A stretch of 64,000 nt of DNA, taken from NCBI RefSeq assembly GCF_001292705.1, contig NZ_LGAK01000022.1, positions 1 through 64,000 on the forward strand, in the 5' to 3' direction. Positions 50,301 through 58,611 of this stretch are shown in pieces. Both the position numbers and the translations under genes were made by a program. The stretch is from Marinagarivorans algicola. GTDB taxonomy: Bacteria; Pseudomonadota; Gammaproteobacteria; Pseudomonadales; Cellvibrionaceae. Numbering within the stretch: position 1 is the stretch's first letter; each line of letters begins with the position of its first letter. The notes beneath the pieces are model-generated. The model saw only the letters and a program-made list of their open reading frames with translations. It did no database searches and was not told the origin of the DNA.

Positions 50301-52386
50301 CATTGGTGATCCTGGTCGATTAAGGCAAATTTTAACAAATCTGGTGGGTAATGCCTTAAAATTCACTCACGAAGGTCATGTTATTATCCGTGCTAAAACT
50401 GAGCCTTTAACGAGTGATCAGTTAAAAGTGATTGATGTTGGTGATGCGTCTCAGGATAATCATTCGAATACAAAATTACGTTATCTAAAGCTGACATGTG
50501 ATGTTGAAGATACCGGAATAGGCATATCAGAAAATATTTTACCAACGTTGTTTGAGGCCTTTACACAAGCAGATGCTTCGAATACACGAAAATACGGCGG
50601 CACAGGTTTAGGCTTATCAATTGTTAAGCAGCTATGCGAGGCGATGCAGGGAGAAGTTTACGCCACAAGTACAAGCGGAAAAGGTAGCTGTTTTACATTT
50701 TCTATTGTCGTGCAACAAAGCTTGGAGCAACAGCATGCATTACCTGTCGTCAACTTGGAGGGAAAAAGAGTTTTAGTGGTTGATGACAATCCTATTAATT
50801 TGCAGGTGATGGTCGAGCAGTTAAGCGCTTGGGGTCTTAATGCAAAAGTGGCCACAGGGGCGATTAAAGCCATAGAGTTGTGTGAACAAGAGTATGCAAA
50901 AGGTCAAGTTTTTGATATTGCGTTGCTTGATATGCAAATGCCAACAATTGATGGTGCAACCTTAGGTAAAATATTTAAAAGCGATGAGCGCTTTAAAGAT
51001 GTCCCTCTTGTTATGATGACCTCGCAAGCCCAAAGAGGTGATGCGGCACAGTTTGCGGCAATGGGTTTTACCGGTTATTTTCCTAAGCCTGTTAATCCCA
51101 AGTTACTGTTTGAGGCGATTAAAGTCATATTAGACGATCCTATGGCTTCGCTGAGATATGTGGAGCACTCTCTTGATAATGCTGCTAATGCAACATTGCC
51201 GACAGATATTTCACGCTTTGTCACACGACATTTTTTGAGTAACTTCGAGCATAATAAAGACATTGGTATAACTTACTGTCATTCGCAATGGCCTGATAAT
51301 ACGCGTATTTTATTAGTAGAAGATAATCAAATTAACCGTGAGGTTGCTTTAGATTTGCTACTTGACTTAGGTTTGAATACTGATATTGCCGGTGACGGGC
51401 AAGAAGCCATAAAACTCTTGAATACAAAAGCACAAGGCCAGTATGCACTCGTATTAATGGATTGCCAGATGCCTATTTTAGATGGCTTTGCGGCCACTAG
51501 GGCTATTAGGCAAGGTGGTGCAGGTGATGCCTATAAAGACATTACGATTATCGCGATGACAGCTAACGCGATGAAAGGTGATAAAGAGCGCTGCCTGGCT
51601 TGTGGTATGAGTGATTATTTGAGTAAGCCTGTAGAGCCCGAAAAGCTTGAAGCGATGCTTAATAAGTGGTTATGTCGTACCGCAACAGTTGATAATGAAC
51701 ATGCGACACTGAACGATGTGAATCACCCAGTGAATACACGTAGTTTAGCTAAGCTAGATCGTTTGGGCAATCCCAGTCAGGAGGAGTTGGCGCAGGAGGA
51801 GGCCCAGCCACTGTCAAAAAATGGGCGTGAGTCAGCTGCTGATGAGCTAAGTACTGATTCGCTAAGTCCTCATGAGTCAAATGATAGTATGCAGACACAC
51901 AATAATACCGTCTTGCGTATGACTAGCGTGGGTGATGAAGACACTCATGCAGCCAATCCTCAGTCACTATATGCAAGGCCTGAGGCTGCAGTCATTGCCT
52001 CACAAAAAGGCAATAGCGAGGTGAATGATTATCCGGAAGGGGTTTGGGATTTCGAAGCGGCATTTAGGCGTACAGGTAAAAAACCGCACCGCCTTGCGAC
52101 TTTGATTAGTCGGTATACCCAAGAGAGCCCAGAGCTTATTTCTAATATTTTTATGTTTATAGAAGGTGAGCAATTTAAGCAGGCGGCAAGTGCCTGCCAC
52201 ACTTTAAAGGGCGTGGTGGGTAATTTAGGCGGGATTAAAATACTCGAAGTAGTCGAGCAGTTAGAAGAACAGGCAATTGGCCAGGCGCGCGATGAATCGA
52301 GTGAACTCGCAGGAAGCCTATTAGTGGCTAATGATATTTTTGTTCAGGCACTCAAAAGTTACGAGCATCAAGCTCCAATACAGTAA
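47341..52386 (+). CDS. Hybrid sensor histidine kinase with multiple PAS, GAF, two REC and HPt domains
   Basis: 1681 aa. One N-terminal TM segment (about 2-25), then five PAS-type domains (about 55-160, 180-300, 310-420, 425-550, 555-675; the fourth, with GEIEWVNEGFTRITGY, is LOV-like in shape but lacks the flavin-binding GRNCRFLQ Cys motif). A GAF-like domain (about 690-850) and a coiled-coil linker follow. HisKA has His887 in ASMSHEIRTPMNG, then an HATPase domain, REC1 with Asp1197 in LLDMQMP, REC2 with Asp1374 in LMDCQMP, and a C-terminal HPt with His1620 in ACHTLKGVVGN. It resembles BarA-like phosphorelay kinases. No response regulator lies next to it, so the output partner is elsewhere. 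Confidence 0.93.
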   Translation: MLFFVLMSLCIGGVIGALITYVIALRGKHTQKSHYKDGINASTTKIKDKVITAQANHALDAVLLIEDGVFIGCNSVAQKMLGCQKEALLGKSLLDFSPLQQPNEMLSSECFSYYFKLAVEGAAQKFLWQYKKNCDNFLTIEILLSPVAEQSDRPIIIAVLRDITELQKNQDEMVQQKKQLELMVEGTAVGTWDWNIQTGTVQFNERWAKIIGYSLEELKPLNIHTWFNTCHPEDMAISQEELNAHWENKKPFYCCEARMQHKKGHWVWVLDTGRVVEWDSQGNPVRMVGTHLDITERKNAEAMIHTVTLQINRFFDLSPDFMCIFNAESFFERVNKTFIKELGYDEQYLLSHPLIDFLHPDDIPHVRQELKPLAHGQSIIDFKSRLRTKQGEYIMLQWSCTPDAKTQKYYATARNMSAIETRDEQLRRLSRIARETRNGVIIANIKGEIEWVNEGFTRITGYTFDEALGKKPKDFLQGEKTDKKVTAEIGIAIKEGRSFQVEMINYTKSGRQYWIDIECNPMLDSTGQLQGFMAIESDITEQKNNAIALANQQKLFEKMSFHGRIGAWEVNLETGEVFWSSMTKAIHEVADDYTPNIETSINFYKEGESRETIKKVVSECIEKGQSWNLELQIITLNGRELWVAATGQAEFDNGRCIRLMGSFQDINDRKIHQEINRKALKHSEALSHLTVNTHVSQGDFYLASKHITQEVAHALNADRVSIWLFDGDLKAMNCKYLYVDTANTHKRNQSLDKKIMNHEFYFSVKEHPALFKYLHTYPIISAADTKAHEATSDILTTYINPLNIVSMLSVVITGGGDFVGMICIENTQQKHYWSVPEESFASAIATLSSSIYDREEKKKTEIELKKAIKSANAATQAKSEFLASMSHEIRTPMNGVLGMLGLVLKTELTKEQYRKISIAQSSAKSLLTIINDILDFSKIDAGKLDLEYIQYSLEILLLEFVESMTYRAEENGLELMLDLSKLDVNIIIGDPGRLRQILTNLVGNALKFTHEGHVIIRAKTEPLTSDQLKVIDVGDASQDNHSNTKLRYLKLTCDVEDTGIGISENILPTLFEAFTQADASNTRKYGGTGLGLSIVKQLCEAMQGEVYATSTSGKGSCFTFSIVVQQSLEQQHALPVVNLEGKRVLVVDDNPINLQVMVEQLSAWGLNAKVATGAIKAIELCEQEYAKGQVFDIALLDMQMPTIDGATLGKIFKSDERFKDVPLVMMTSQAQRGDAAQFAAMGFTGYFPKPVNPKLLFEAIKVILDDPMASLRYVEHSLDNAANATLPTDISRFVTRHFLSNFEHNKDIGITYCHSQWPDNTRILLVEDNQINREVALDLLLDLGLNTDIAGDGQEAIKLLNTKAQGQYALVLMDCQMPILDGFAATRAIRQGGAGDAYKDITIIAMTANAMKGDKERCLACGMSDYLSKPVEPEKLEAMLNKWLCRTATVDNEHATLNDVNHPVNTRSLAKLDRLGNPSQEELAQEEAQPLSKNGRESAADELSTDSLSPHESNDSMQTHNNTVLRMTSVGDEDTHAANPQSLYARPEAAVIASQKGNSEVNDYPEGVWDFEAAFRRTGKKPHRLATLISRYTQESPELISNIFMFIEGEQFKQAASACHTLKGVVGNLGGIKILEVVEQLEEQAIGQARDESSELAGSLLVANDIFVQALKSYEHQAPIQ

Positions 52387-52588
52387 AACCAGATGGATTA
52401 CTCGGGTGTATGGCCTAAAAAGTAACCAATTGGCTTGGCTACTCTCGATGAAGCTCTTTATTGCGCCACAGCGGCTGGTTTGGGTGTCAACTTTAATGGT
52501 TTCAATCGATTATATATTTTGCTTGGTTTCCTATTGCACCCTCAGCAGCTAGAATGTGAGTCATTGAAACTTGATAATGAATGCATTC

Positions 52589-53326
52589 ATGGCACACGAT
52601 TACGCTAAAAAGCCACGCACCAAGACAGCGACAAAAAAAACGACAAAATCCAGTGCTAAACCTCGTCAGCGCACGACTGCTAAATCACCTGTGCCTGGTT
52701 GGGTGTGGTTGTTTGTAGGGACTGCAGTAGGGGCTTTTATTATGTTTTTAGTACGCCTATCCGAGGTCGATACGGTTAGGTATTCCTCTTCATCGAGTAA
52801 AACACAAGGCCCAAGTACCGCAGAAGCTTCTCGCCAGTATGAGCAGGCGACGAAGCAAAATAATACCAAGGCAAAAATCAACACTCAAAAGGCACCGCCT
52901 ATGGTAGGCTCCACTACCACTAATGCGGTAAAGTCTACTGATAAGAAGGCAGAAGAGACAGCACAAAATCAAGAGCAAAAGCCGCGTTTTGATTTTTATC
53001 ATATGCTAAAAGAAAACGAAGTGCCGGTTGCGCAGGGTGGAAGCAAAGCTGAAGTGACAGGTCAGGCTAAATCGCCGCGTATTTTTATTTTACAGGTCGC
53101 CTCATTTAAGGCTGAAACAGATGCCGAGCAGTTAAAAGTTGAGCTAATTTTAATGAATCTTGAGGCGCGCTCAGAGAAGGTAACGGTGCGTAATGGTGAG
53201 GTGTGGTATCGCGTGCTGGTAGGGCCGTTTGATTCGCGATCAAAATTGGCTAAGGCGCGGGCATCATTGATCTCTAATGGGCATCAAGCGTTAATTATGG
53301 AGTATAAAGAAAAGCACAGCGAGTGA
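52589..53326 (+). CDS. SPOR-domain membrane protein
   Basis: About 245 aa. A Lys-rich cytoplasmic start (MAHDYAKKPRTKTATKK), one TM segment (about 40-60: GWVWLFVGTAVGAFIMFLV), a low-complexity periplasmic linker and a C-terminal SPOR domain (about 165-240: FILQVASFKAETDAEQLKVEL, VWYRVLVGPF). SPOR domains bind denuded glycan strands in septal peptidoglycan, so it should localise to the division site. The ATG at 52589 is chosen because MA-DYAKK is the usual beginning of this protein family; a weaker ATG lies at 52577. Confidence 0.88.
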   Translation: MAHDYAKKPRTKTATKKTTKSSAKPRQRTTAKSPVPGWVWLFVGTAVGAFIMFLVRLSEVDTVRYSSSSSKTQGPSTAEASRQYEQATKQNNTKAKINTQKAPPMVGSTTTNAVKSTDKKAEETAQNQEQKPRFDFYHMLKENEVPVAQGGSKAEVTGQAKSPRIFILQVASFKAETDAEQLKVELILMNLEARSEKVTVRNGEVWYRVLVGPFDSRSKLAKARASLISNGHQALIMEYKEKHSE

Positions 53327-53406
53327 GATTAAAATTACTTGTACAGCTTAATCATTGGTTCAAGATCATTGGTTCAAGACTGTAAATTATTTGAAATCTG
53401 ATGCTC

Positions 53407-53468
53407 AAAAAACTAAAAAAGCCCGAGAGGCTCATAGAAGATCCATCTTCTATAGATAAGCCCTCGGC
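53407..53468 (-). terminator. Terminator of the alpha-glucosidase gene
   Basis: A long imperfect hairpin: outer arms GCCGAGGGCTT and AGCCTCTCGGGC on the minus strand, inner perfect stem ATAGAAGAT with ATCTTCTAT, then TTTTTTAGTTTTTT. It lies about 50 bases past the stop at 53518. Confidence 0.85.
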
Positions 53469-53517
53469 AAGAGAGTCTAAGCGGTAACGATCAGTCATTA
53501 CTCTGACCGTTGTACAC

Positions 53518-55236
53518 TCAGGGGGATGATAAAGACAGGGTGTTAACTTGTGCAAAATAGCGCCCAAAAGGCGGTAGGCAGATGTTGTTGTCGGTGCTAA
53601 GATCTGCATCTTGATTTGGGTTGTTGAGCGTTATGATCGTGTTGTAAGGCTGCTTGAGTGTCACGGCAGCATTGCTAAGATTGAATGCACACAATATCAC
53701 TTGCTTGGCTGTATGGTCATCAGCATGAAGAGTCCGCGTGAAAAGCAGTGTGTTATCTGGACTATTGATAAAATCAATATCGCCACTCATTAGTGCAGGC
53801 CACAGTTTGCGCCACGCCATAAATTGCTGAAAGTGTTCTAAAGTAGAGCACGACAGCGCCTTTTGTGTGTTGACGCTTAGTACATTATGGCTTTGTGCCA
53901 CAGGTAGCCATGGCGCGCCATCGCTAAAACCTGCATTATGTTGGTTGTCATCCCATGGCATAGGCGTACGACAGCCATCTCGGCCTTTAAATTTAGGCCA
54001 AAATGCAATACCAAATGGGTCTTGTAAGTCTTCAAAAGCGACATCGGCTTCGGTGAGGCCAAGCTCTTCACCTTGATATACGCATAGGCTCCCTTGCAAG
54101 CTAGCTATTAACGCGGTGATCATCTGACTAAACTGGGCGCGTTCGTGAGCCGTTAATTGGTCACCGCCCCAGCGTGATGCAACCCGCGCCACATCATGAT
54201 TGCTAATTGCCCAGCAAGGCCAGCCCCCTTGGCTACGACTTACAAAACTTTCTACAGTATGGCGAATATGAGCACTTGAAAACTCATCGACTAGTAGCTC
54301 AAAGCTGTAAGCCATATGCAAATGTTTGTCGCCATCGGTGTACTCTAGCATTGTCTTGAGTGAATCTTCTGATGATACTTCGCCCAGTGTGGCGGTGCCC
54401 GGGTAGCGATTTGTTAAGCTGCGTAAGCGTGCTAAAAAGTCTAAATTTTGTGGCTGTGTATTATTGAAATAGTGATATTGATAGGCGTAGGGGTTATCGC
54501 TTGAAAAGCCTCGCCCTTCGCGTTCATCAATAGGTTTGGCTGGGTTATCGCGCAATAGCTCATCATGGAAGCAAAAATTAATGGCGTCTAAGCGCAAGCC
54601 ATCAATACCGCGTTTTAACCAAAACTCTACTTCATCCAGTATTTGATTTTGTACATGCTGATTATGGAAGTTTAAATCTGGCTGAGACTTTAAAAAATTA
54701 TGTAAATAATATTGCTGGCGCCTAGGTTCCCACTCCCAAGCGACACCACCAAAAATAGACAGCCAGTTATTAGGTGGGCTGCCATCGGGCTTAGGGTCGG
54801 CCCACACATACCAATCGGCTTTTGCATTGGTGCGGCTTTGACGGCTTTCTTCAAACCAAGCATGCGCGACAGACGTATGACTGAGTACTTGATCAATCAT
54901 AATCTTTAGGCCCAAGTTGTGGGCTTTAGTAATGAGCTCATCAAGATCGTCAAGTGTGCCAAAAATAGGATCTACATCGCGATAGTCACTAATATCGTAA
55001 CCAAAATCATCCATGGGTGATTTGAAAAACGGCGATAGCCAAATGGCATCAACACCTAGACCTTTAATGTAATCTAATCGCTCGATGCAGCCTCGAATAT
55101 CGCCAATGCCATCGCCATTAGAGTCTAAAAAACTGCGTAAATATACTTGGTAAATGACCGCGCCGCGCCACCAATCGTTATTGGTCGCGGGCTGTAATTC
55201 ATTCACAGATAAGGGATTGTTATTTGCTAAGGTCAT
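53518..55236 (-). CDS. GH13 alpha-glucosidase (cytoplasmic)
   Basis: 572 aa without signal peptide. GH13 (alpha-amylase superfamily) barrel: VIYQVYLRSFLDSNGDGIGD at the start, DAIWLSPFF, nucleophile Asp217 in LRLDAINF, acid/base Glu286 in LGEVSSED and Asp348 in SNHDVAR. The QVLSHTS segment in region I is typical of exo-acting alpha-glucosidases rather than endo-amylases. It should release glucose from maltose and maltodextrins after uptake. GAGGT precedes the ATG at 55236. It is divergent from the receptor gene, with LacI-type operators between, and probably regulated with the whole locus. Confidence 0.93.
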   Translation of the reverse strand: MTLANNNPLSVNELQPATNNDWWRGAVIYQVYLRSFLDSNGDGIGDIRGCIERLDYIKGLGVDAIWLSPFFKSPMDDFGYDISDYRDVDPIFGTLDDLDELITKAHNLGLKIMIDQVLSHTSVAHAWFEESRQSRTNAKADWYVWADPKPDGSPPNNWLSIFGGVAWEWEPRRQQYYLHNFLKSQPDLNFHNQHVQNQILDEVEFWLKRGIDGLRLDAINFCFHDELLRDNPAKPIDEREGRGFSSDNPYAYQYHYFNNTQPQNLDFLARLRSLTNRYPGTATLGEVSSEDSLKTMLEYTDGDKHLHMAYSFELLVDEFSSAHIRHTVESFVSRSQGGWPCWAISNHDVARVASRWGGDQLTAHERAQFSQMITALIASLQGSLCVYQGEELGLTEADVAFEDLQDPFGIAFWPKFKGRDGCRTPMPWDDNQHNAGFSDGAPWLPVAQSHNVLSVNTQKALSCSTLEHFQQFMAWRKLWPALMSGDIDFINSPDNTLLFTRTLHADDHTAKQVILCAFNLSNAAVTLKQPYNTIITLNNPNQDADLSTDNNICLPPFGRYFAQVNTLSLSSP

Positions 55237-55299
55237 GTTTACCTCGTCTCTTCGCTATCGTCATACTCTACGGAGCAAATCATTAAGCGACAAGCATAT

Positions 55300-55313
55300 T
55301 GCATTCGTATTCA
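55300..55313. promoter_or_regulatory. LacI-type operator, site 1
   Basis: TGCATTCGTATTCA, one of three closely related 14-mers. It is 64 bases upstream of the alpha-glucosidase start, with CG at the centre as in LacI-family operators. Confidence 0.65.
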
Positions 55314-55349
55314 TAACCCGATTAGGCAAGTGTTACATTGTCCTACACA

Positions 55350-55363
55350 TGCATACGTATGCA
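55350..55363. promoter_or_regulatory. LacI-type operator, site 2
   Basis: TGCATACGTATGCA is a perfect palindrome centred on CG, the best of the three sites, 50 bases from site 1 (start to start). Confidence 0.8.
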
Positions 55364-55378
55364 AAAAATCAGTTCCTA

Positions 55379-55392
55379 TGAATACGTATGCA
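55379..55392. promoter_or_regulatory. LacI-type operator, site 3
   Basis: TGAATACGTATGCA differs from site 2 at one base. It is 29 bases from site 2 (start to start), and 187 bases before the receptor start codon. Confidence 0.75.
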
Positions 55393-55578
55393 TAGGGTTG
55401 TTCGTCATAAACCCAAGGACGTACAGTGAATTCACTATGACTAAGGCCTCTTAGTTTTTGAGTAACCAAAAAAATAATAAATCTTTTATCAACCTCTACC
55501 TCAAAAGTGCATTAACGTAAACTTTATTAAGCTTGTCTTGAGCGTGAGAGAAAACAGCAATAGTACGAGGGTAACGCT

Positions 55579-58557
55579 ATGACGTCCAAAATGAATCACA
55601 ATAAGGCTACTACACAACAGCGCTCAGCCTATAAAACAGCCAATCGCTCGGTATTTAAACAGGCCCTTTTGCCCTTGGCGATAACGGCGTTAAGCTACCC
55701 CGGCTTATTGCATGCGCAAGAGCAAAAAGCGGCTAATGAGCGCTTTATTGAAGAAGTCTTAGTGACAACTGAACGCCGCACACAAAGCTTGCAAGATGTT
55801 GCCGGTACTGTGCAGTCGTTCTCTTCATCTGATTTAGATGACCTAGCTATTAATAGTGATTTTACCAACTTGCAAAATATTGTGCCTGGCTTACAAATTA
55901 CTAATCAAGAGGGAAAGCTTGAAGTTTATCTAAGAGGTATTGGTTCCTCAGACAGTGACTTTTCATCAGATCCATCGGTTGCTACGCACTACAATGGTGT
56001 TTATTTGTCCCGCCCTCGTAGTATTGGCCCTATGTTCTTTGATGTTGAGCGCGTAGAGGTTAATAAGGGTCCGCAAGGCACATTGCGTGGTCGGAATGCG
56101 ACTGGTGGAACAATTAATATTATATCGAGTAAGCCTAAATTTGACGATGTTGGTGGTTACGTACAAATAGGTTCTGGTAATTTCCATGCGCGCACAATGG
56201 AAGGGGTGCTGAATGTCCCTCTGAGTGATGAGTTCGCAATGCGTGCAGCTGTATTTTCTGATTCACACGATTCTTATTTTACTAATGCATATGGCTCTGG
56301 AGTAGAGGCGCCAGGTGCTGCAGATAATTCAGCGGCTCGCCTGTCATTTTTGTGGGAGCCAAATGATCAGTTCAGTGCTTATGTCATGGCTGATAAAGTT
56401 AAAGAGCAAGGCTCGGGCTACCCTGGTGCTTTTAGTGGGCGAGCATTGTCTGCTGGCTATGACATTGAAGATCTTGACGATCCTTTTAATCAATATTTTC
56501 GCTCGGCTGGCCGCATGGGCAATGAAATTGAGGGTATTGCCTCAACATTGAGCTATGACTTTAGTGATGCAGTAACACTTGAGTACAACGCCTCGTACCG
56601 TCAATACTCTTTTTACAATGCGAACGCCTCGCGTGAGTGGCAATTGGGCATGGTCTATGATGGTGCCGAAGGTGTTGTAGGTAGTGATGCTGAGTCTATT
56701 TATCAGGCATATCAAGATGAAGATTATCGAAACGCTGGTCCGGCTAGTGCATTTCCTGATCGCCTGAATTGGAATGATACTTTTTATCAATCAGAAAAAT
56801 CATCAACAAGAACGCATGAGCTACGCTTAGTGGGTGAAACAGATCGCTTTATTTGGGCGGCCGGTGTCTTCTTATTTAATGAGTCATTTGATTATTCATC
56901 GCAAGAAATTGGCAATGGCTACTTTGGTTACAGTGACTGGTTTGAACCTGGTACCATTAGCGGCTTTCAAGATGGTTTAGGCGGTGAAAATAGAGGCGAT
57001 AATTCTAGCGTAGAATCAAAAGCGTTTTTCTCTGATGGTACATTTAATATTACCGATAATACACGTATTAAAGCCGGTGTTCGTTTTACTCAAGATAAAA
57101 AAACAGCTAATGAGTCAAATGTAAAATATCAATTTAATTTCCCTGCTGAATTATTTGAAGAGTTTGGCCTTCAGGTTGATGATAGTACAAACCCCCTTAC
57201 AACTGATTTAGTGTTGGGATCTAATGGCTTCGCACTTAAAGGTCCTAATGAGCGTAGCTTAAATAACCCGTCAATTTGTGGTGAGCTATGGAATCGTGCT
57301 GATGTTGATGCTGCTCAGTGCGTCAATAATCGCGTTGTGGCTGCAGATGGCACTGTAACTGATTCAGTGCCCAATAAAGATAATAATCTGGATTATTTCT
57401 TAGATGGCATTGAATCTTTTGGTGTGAGAGATAATTGGGATGAGTTTTTGCTGCAAAATAGAGATCAAATTGATGTCATTATTCGCTCTGATTTTTATAA
57501 TGAGCAATACATAACTGATGAAAGCGGCAATAGTGTTTTGGATTTAGATCGTTCTAATTTAACGCATCGCTTATCAAATACTGTGAAAGAGAGCTATGTT
57601 GATTGGCGCATTGGTTTTGAGCATGATATCGGCGACAATATGATCTATGGTACGCTATCCACAGGGACGCGATCTGGCGGAATAAATCGCCCAATAAAAT
57701 TAAGTGATGGTGAACAGCTGGCTCAAACATGGGATCCTGAAAAGCTTACAGTGCTTGAATTTGGTAGTAAAAACACCTTCGATATCATGGGTAACCCTAT
57801 CAATCTTAATGCCTCATTATTCTATTACGACTACAAAGATAAGGTATTACAAAGTTTAGTAACGGTGCCAAATAGCCGCCGTAATTGTGGTGAAACCAAA
57901 ACCGATCAATGCACAGATTCATTCGTGTTTAGTGAGAACTCAACTGATGCGACTATCTATGGTTTAGAGTTAGATGGTAATGTATTATTTGATTATGGTT
58001 TTGAGGTGACGTGGAACGCTTCGTTTATTGAGAGTGAGCTTAAAAATTCATCAGTACTGGATACACGTGGTGGTGATAGAGTTGTTAATGTAGATGGCAA
58101 CGCATTACCTAATACCTCAAAGATCAATGCTAACCTATCTTTATCACAAAAGCGTGAAGTTGAATGGGGCAGTATTGATGCTTATAAGTGGACAATCAGC
58201 TTATCGCATCGCAGTAAATACTACCTTACTCCCTATAATAATAAAGGTTATGCCGAAGATGCTAAAGGTAATCAAATATCAATACCTTTAAAAGATATGG
58301 TGCCTAATAACAATCCCGCATTGGCTGATACCGGCGGCCAAGCCAATGGCCTATTTTTTAGTGATGTAGTACCAAGCTATACACAAGTTAATATGAGCGC
58401 AGGTATTAGCGTAGGTGAAAGTATTGAGATAGATGCATTTGTTAATAACCTGACAGAGGAAGTGTATTCTGGTAAAGGTTTTATTAATAACGATGTTAAT
58501 ATTCGCTTTACTAACTCTCCTCGCATTTATGGTGTACGCTTTAAATCATCATTTTAA
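55579..58557 (+). CDS. TonB-dependent receptor for maltodextrins (MalA-type)
   Basis: 992 aa. Long n-region, then signal peptide ending near LLHAQEQ. TonB-box-like EEVLVTTERR, plug domain (about 70-185: LQNIVPGLQITNQEGK, VYLRGIGS, NKGPQGTLRGRNATGGTIN), then a beta barrel ending in Phe (VRFKSSF). No STN domain, so unlike the first receptor it does not signal. GAGGG precedes the ATG. Position between alpha-glucosidase and MFS transporter/alpha-amylase genes and the operators argue for maltodextrin uptake, as for MalA in Caulobacter and Xanthomonas; this is context inference, not motif evidence. A terminator hairpin follows directly. Confidence 0.9.
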   Translation: MTSKMNHNKATTQQRSAYKTANRSVFKQALLPLAITALSYPGLLHAQEQKAANERFIEEVLVTTERRTQSLQDVAGTVQSFSSSDLDDLAINSDFTNLQNIVPGLQITNQEGKLEVYLRGIGSSDSDFSSDPSVATHYNGVYLSRPRSIGPMFFDVERVEVNKGPQGTLRGRNATGGTINIISSKPKFDDVGGYVQIGSGNFHARTMEGVLNVPLSDEFAMRAAVFSDSHDSYFTNAYGSGVEAPGAADNSAARLSFLWEPNDQFSAYVMADKVKEQGSGYPGAFSGRALSAGYDIEDLDDPFNQYFRSAGRMGNEIEGIASTLSYDFSDAVTLEYNASYRQYSFYNANASREWQLGMVYDGAEGVVGSDAESIYQAYQDEDYRNAGPASAFPDRLNWNDTFYQSEKSSTRTHELRLVGETDRFIWAAGVFLFNESFDYSSQEIGNGYFGYSDWFEPGTISGFQDGLGGENRGDNSSVESKAFFSDGTFNITDNTRIKAGVRFTQDKKTANESNVKYQFNFPAELFEEFGLQVDDSTNPLTTDLVLGSNGFALKGPNERSLNNPSICGELWNRADVDAAQCVNNRVVAADGTVTDSVPNKDNNLDYFLDGIESFGVRDNWDEFLLQNRDQIDVIIRSDFYNEQYITDESGNSVLDLDRSNLTHRLSNTVKESYVDWRIGFEHDIGDNMIYGTLSTGTRSGGINRPIKLSDGEQLAQTWDPEKLTVLEFGSKNTFDIMGNPINLNASLFYYDYKDKVLQSLVTVPNSRRNCGETKTDQCTDSFVFSENSTDATIYGLELDGNVLFDYGFEVTWNASFIESELKNSSVLDTRGGDRVVNVDGNALPNTSKINANLSLSQKREVEWGSIDAYKWTISLSHRSKYYLTPYNNKGYAEDAKGNQISIPLKDMVPNNNPALADTGGQANGLFFSDVVPSYTQVNMSAGISVGESIEIDAFVNNLTEEVYSGKGFINNDVNIRFTNSPRIYGVRFKSSF

Positions 58558-58566
58558 GAGTAATAT

Positions 58567-58597
58567 AAGCCACTCTTCATGAGTGGCTTAGTTTTTT
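58567..58597 (+). terminator. Intrinsic terminator between receptor and transporter genes
   Basis: AAGCCACTC pairs with GAGTGGCTT around a 5-base loop and is followed by AG and six T. It starts 9 bases after the receptor stop and lies wholly upstream of the transporter start at 58612, within what otherwise looks like an operon. It probably makes the downstream genes less abundant than the receptor. Confidence 0.85.
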
Positions 58598-58611
58598 CTG
58601 TGGATAAAAAT

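Larger units (their letters stand above)
55237..55578. other. Divergent promoter region of the maltodextrin locus
   Basis: 342 bases between divergent genes. It contains three related palindromic 14-mers (55300, 55350, 55379), which are probable LacI-family operators. The remaining sequence to 55578 should hold the receptor promoter and leader. No gene seen. Confidence 0.7.
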
